From Chitinophagaceae bacterium (GTDB lineage Bacteria > Bacteroidota > Bacteroidia > Chitinophagales > Chitinophagaceae): a stretch of 52,298 bases of DNA. Location: positions 1-52,298 of the forward strand of contig JAIEQM010000128.1 in the NCBI GenBank assembly GCA_019747705.1, read 5' to 3'. Each line of letters opens with the position of its first letter. Position 1 is the first letter of the stretch. Shown here one piece after another: positions 51,645-52,298 of this stretch. The notes under the pieces are model-generated. The model saw nothing but the letters and a program-made list of their open reading frames with translations, had not been told where the DNA came from and did not search any database. A program made the translations under genes and the position numbers.

Positions 51645-52244
51645 ATGAGAAGTCTATTATCAGTTATTATCTTATTTATTTCAGCTTCATTATTTGCCCA
51701 GGACGCCGTCAACTATCAAACACCTCCGCAGGTAATTATGGATTTGGCTTTGGCCAAACCAACTCCTGGTGTAAGTGTAGATAACAAAGGTGAGTGGATG
51801 CTCATTATTGAACGCAACAGTTATCCCACAGTGGAAGAGTTGGGTCAGCCGGAAGTAAGAGTGGCGGGCATGCGCATTAACCCCAACAACTTTTCACTGA
51901 GCCGTCAAAATTTCATCAACCATTTTACACTCAAAAATTTAAAAACAGGCAAGGAATATAAAATCAGCGGTCTGCCCATGAACCTGCTTTCAACAACAGC
52001 AGTATGGAATGAAAAGCAAAATAAAATTGCAGTCACAAATGTATCTGCATCACAAGTTGATTTGTATGTAATTGATGTGGCTACGCAAAAAGCAATGAAA
52101 GTAAACAAGTCGCCCTTAAACATTGTAATGGGCGGCACATTTTCTTGGGTTGATGATAATACATTGCTGTATAAAACAACCATTGCCCCTGCATCAGCCA
52201 TGCCTAAAAAACCCATCACACTGTATAGTCCTGAAATAGGTTGA
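51645..52244 (+). CDS. N-terminal part of an S9-family peptidase, truncated by an IS
   Basis: The signal peptide MRSLLSVIILFISASLFAQ leads into the beta-propeller start of a prolyl-oligopeptidase-like S9 peptidase (NYQTPPQVIMDLALAKPTPG, GEWMLIIERNSYPTVEELGQ, FSWVDDNTLLYKTTIAPASA). After PKKPIT the sequence stops resembling the family (LYSPEIG then stop), because an insertion-sequence end begins at 52222. The catalytic alpha/beta hydrolase domain is missing from the window. The 199-residue product would be inactive. Confidence 0.8.
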   Translation: MRSLLSVIILFISASLFAQDAVNYQTPPQVIMDLALAKPTPGVSVDNKGEWMLIIERNSYPTVEELGQPEVRVAGMRINPNNFSLSRQNFINHFTLKNLKTGKEYKISGLPMNLLSTTAVWNEKQNKIAVTNVSASQVDLYVIDVATQKAMKVNKSPLNIVMGGTFSWVDDNTLLYKTTIAPASAMPKKPITLYSPEIG

Positions 52245-52298
52245 CTCCCAAACACGGGATAAGTCAATAAAAAACAGGATTAAAATGAGTCAAAAACA
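52222..52298 (+). mobile_element. Left end of an insertion sequence
   Basis: TGTATAGTCCTGAAATAGGT starts at the break in the peptidase gene and looks like a terminal inverted repeat, with a short leader before a new ATG. It recalls an IS3-like left end, but the family cannot be fixed from 77 bp. Confidence 0.6.
52285..52298 (+). CDS. Start of a probable transposase gene (partial)
   Basis: An ATG 63 bp inside the IS end begins MSQK and runs off the window. Transposase is inferred from position only. Confidence 0.4.

Overview
The window is chromosomal DNA of a Bacteroidota bacterium, most likely of the Chitinophagaceae type. The signs are TAnnTTTG-type -7 promoter boxes upstream of many genes, almost no Shine-Dalgarno sequences, a type IX secretion plug protein, a TamL-type lipoprotein Omp85 protein, and small membrane families typical of that group. 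Nearly all genes are housekeeping or conserved genes of this lineage. There is no CRISPR array, prophage or rRNA operon. This taxonomy is inferred from gene content and promoter style, not from a database search.

Layout. 1-9.2 kb: a possible group II intron 3' end at the edge, a sirtuin deacylase, a J-domain protein, a cupin/saccharopine dehydrogenase pair, pdhB, a newly read 49-residue membrane protein, a DUF4846 protein, an NtrC-like regulator without a DNA-binding domain, and a CarH-like B12-binding MerR regulator. 9.4-20 kb: lepB, cdd, ogt, a SirB1-like protein, tRNA-Leu(CAG) fused to a damaged EamA transporter gene, dapD, a glycosyltransferase, a Sua5/YrdC protein, a CCA-adding enzyme and miaA. 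20-28 kb: envelope proteins (a FadL-like barrel and an N/G/W-rich lipoprotein), proS and several small membrane proteins. 28-34 kb: a complete RDD / SpoIIM-like / DUF4129 / DUF4350 / MoxR / DUF58 cluster. 34-43 kb: truB, tamL, a SpoU methyltransferase, SRP RNA, fsa, the T9SS plug protein and a LolC/E-like permease. 43-50.7 kb: a histidine operon, transcribed leftwards as hisG-hisD-hisC-(PQQ sugar dehydrogenase)-(cytochrome c)-hisB. 50.7-52.3 kb: a PIN/antitoxin-like pair and an S9 peptidase gene cut by an insertion sequence whose left end closes the window.

The most interesting item is upstream of hisG. A complete transcription-attenuation leader is readable there: a promoter with 19-bp spacing, a 15-residue leader peptide MNFNTHTHHHTCPKR with four His codons, a terminator hairpin with a T-run, and a perfect 7-nt antiterminator complement that lies over the leader stop codon. 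Other strong signals are a MITE-like palindromic element in two inverted copies, one flanked by a perfect 9-bp direct repeat; palindromic repeats that have invaded the ends of hisB and hisD; an EamA gene that has lost its stop and reads into the tRNA; and repeated use of TTG start codons.

Limits: everything was read by eye. Family names rest on motif recognition, and no alignments, covariance models or structure predictions were run.
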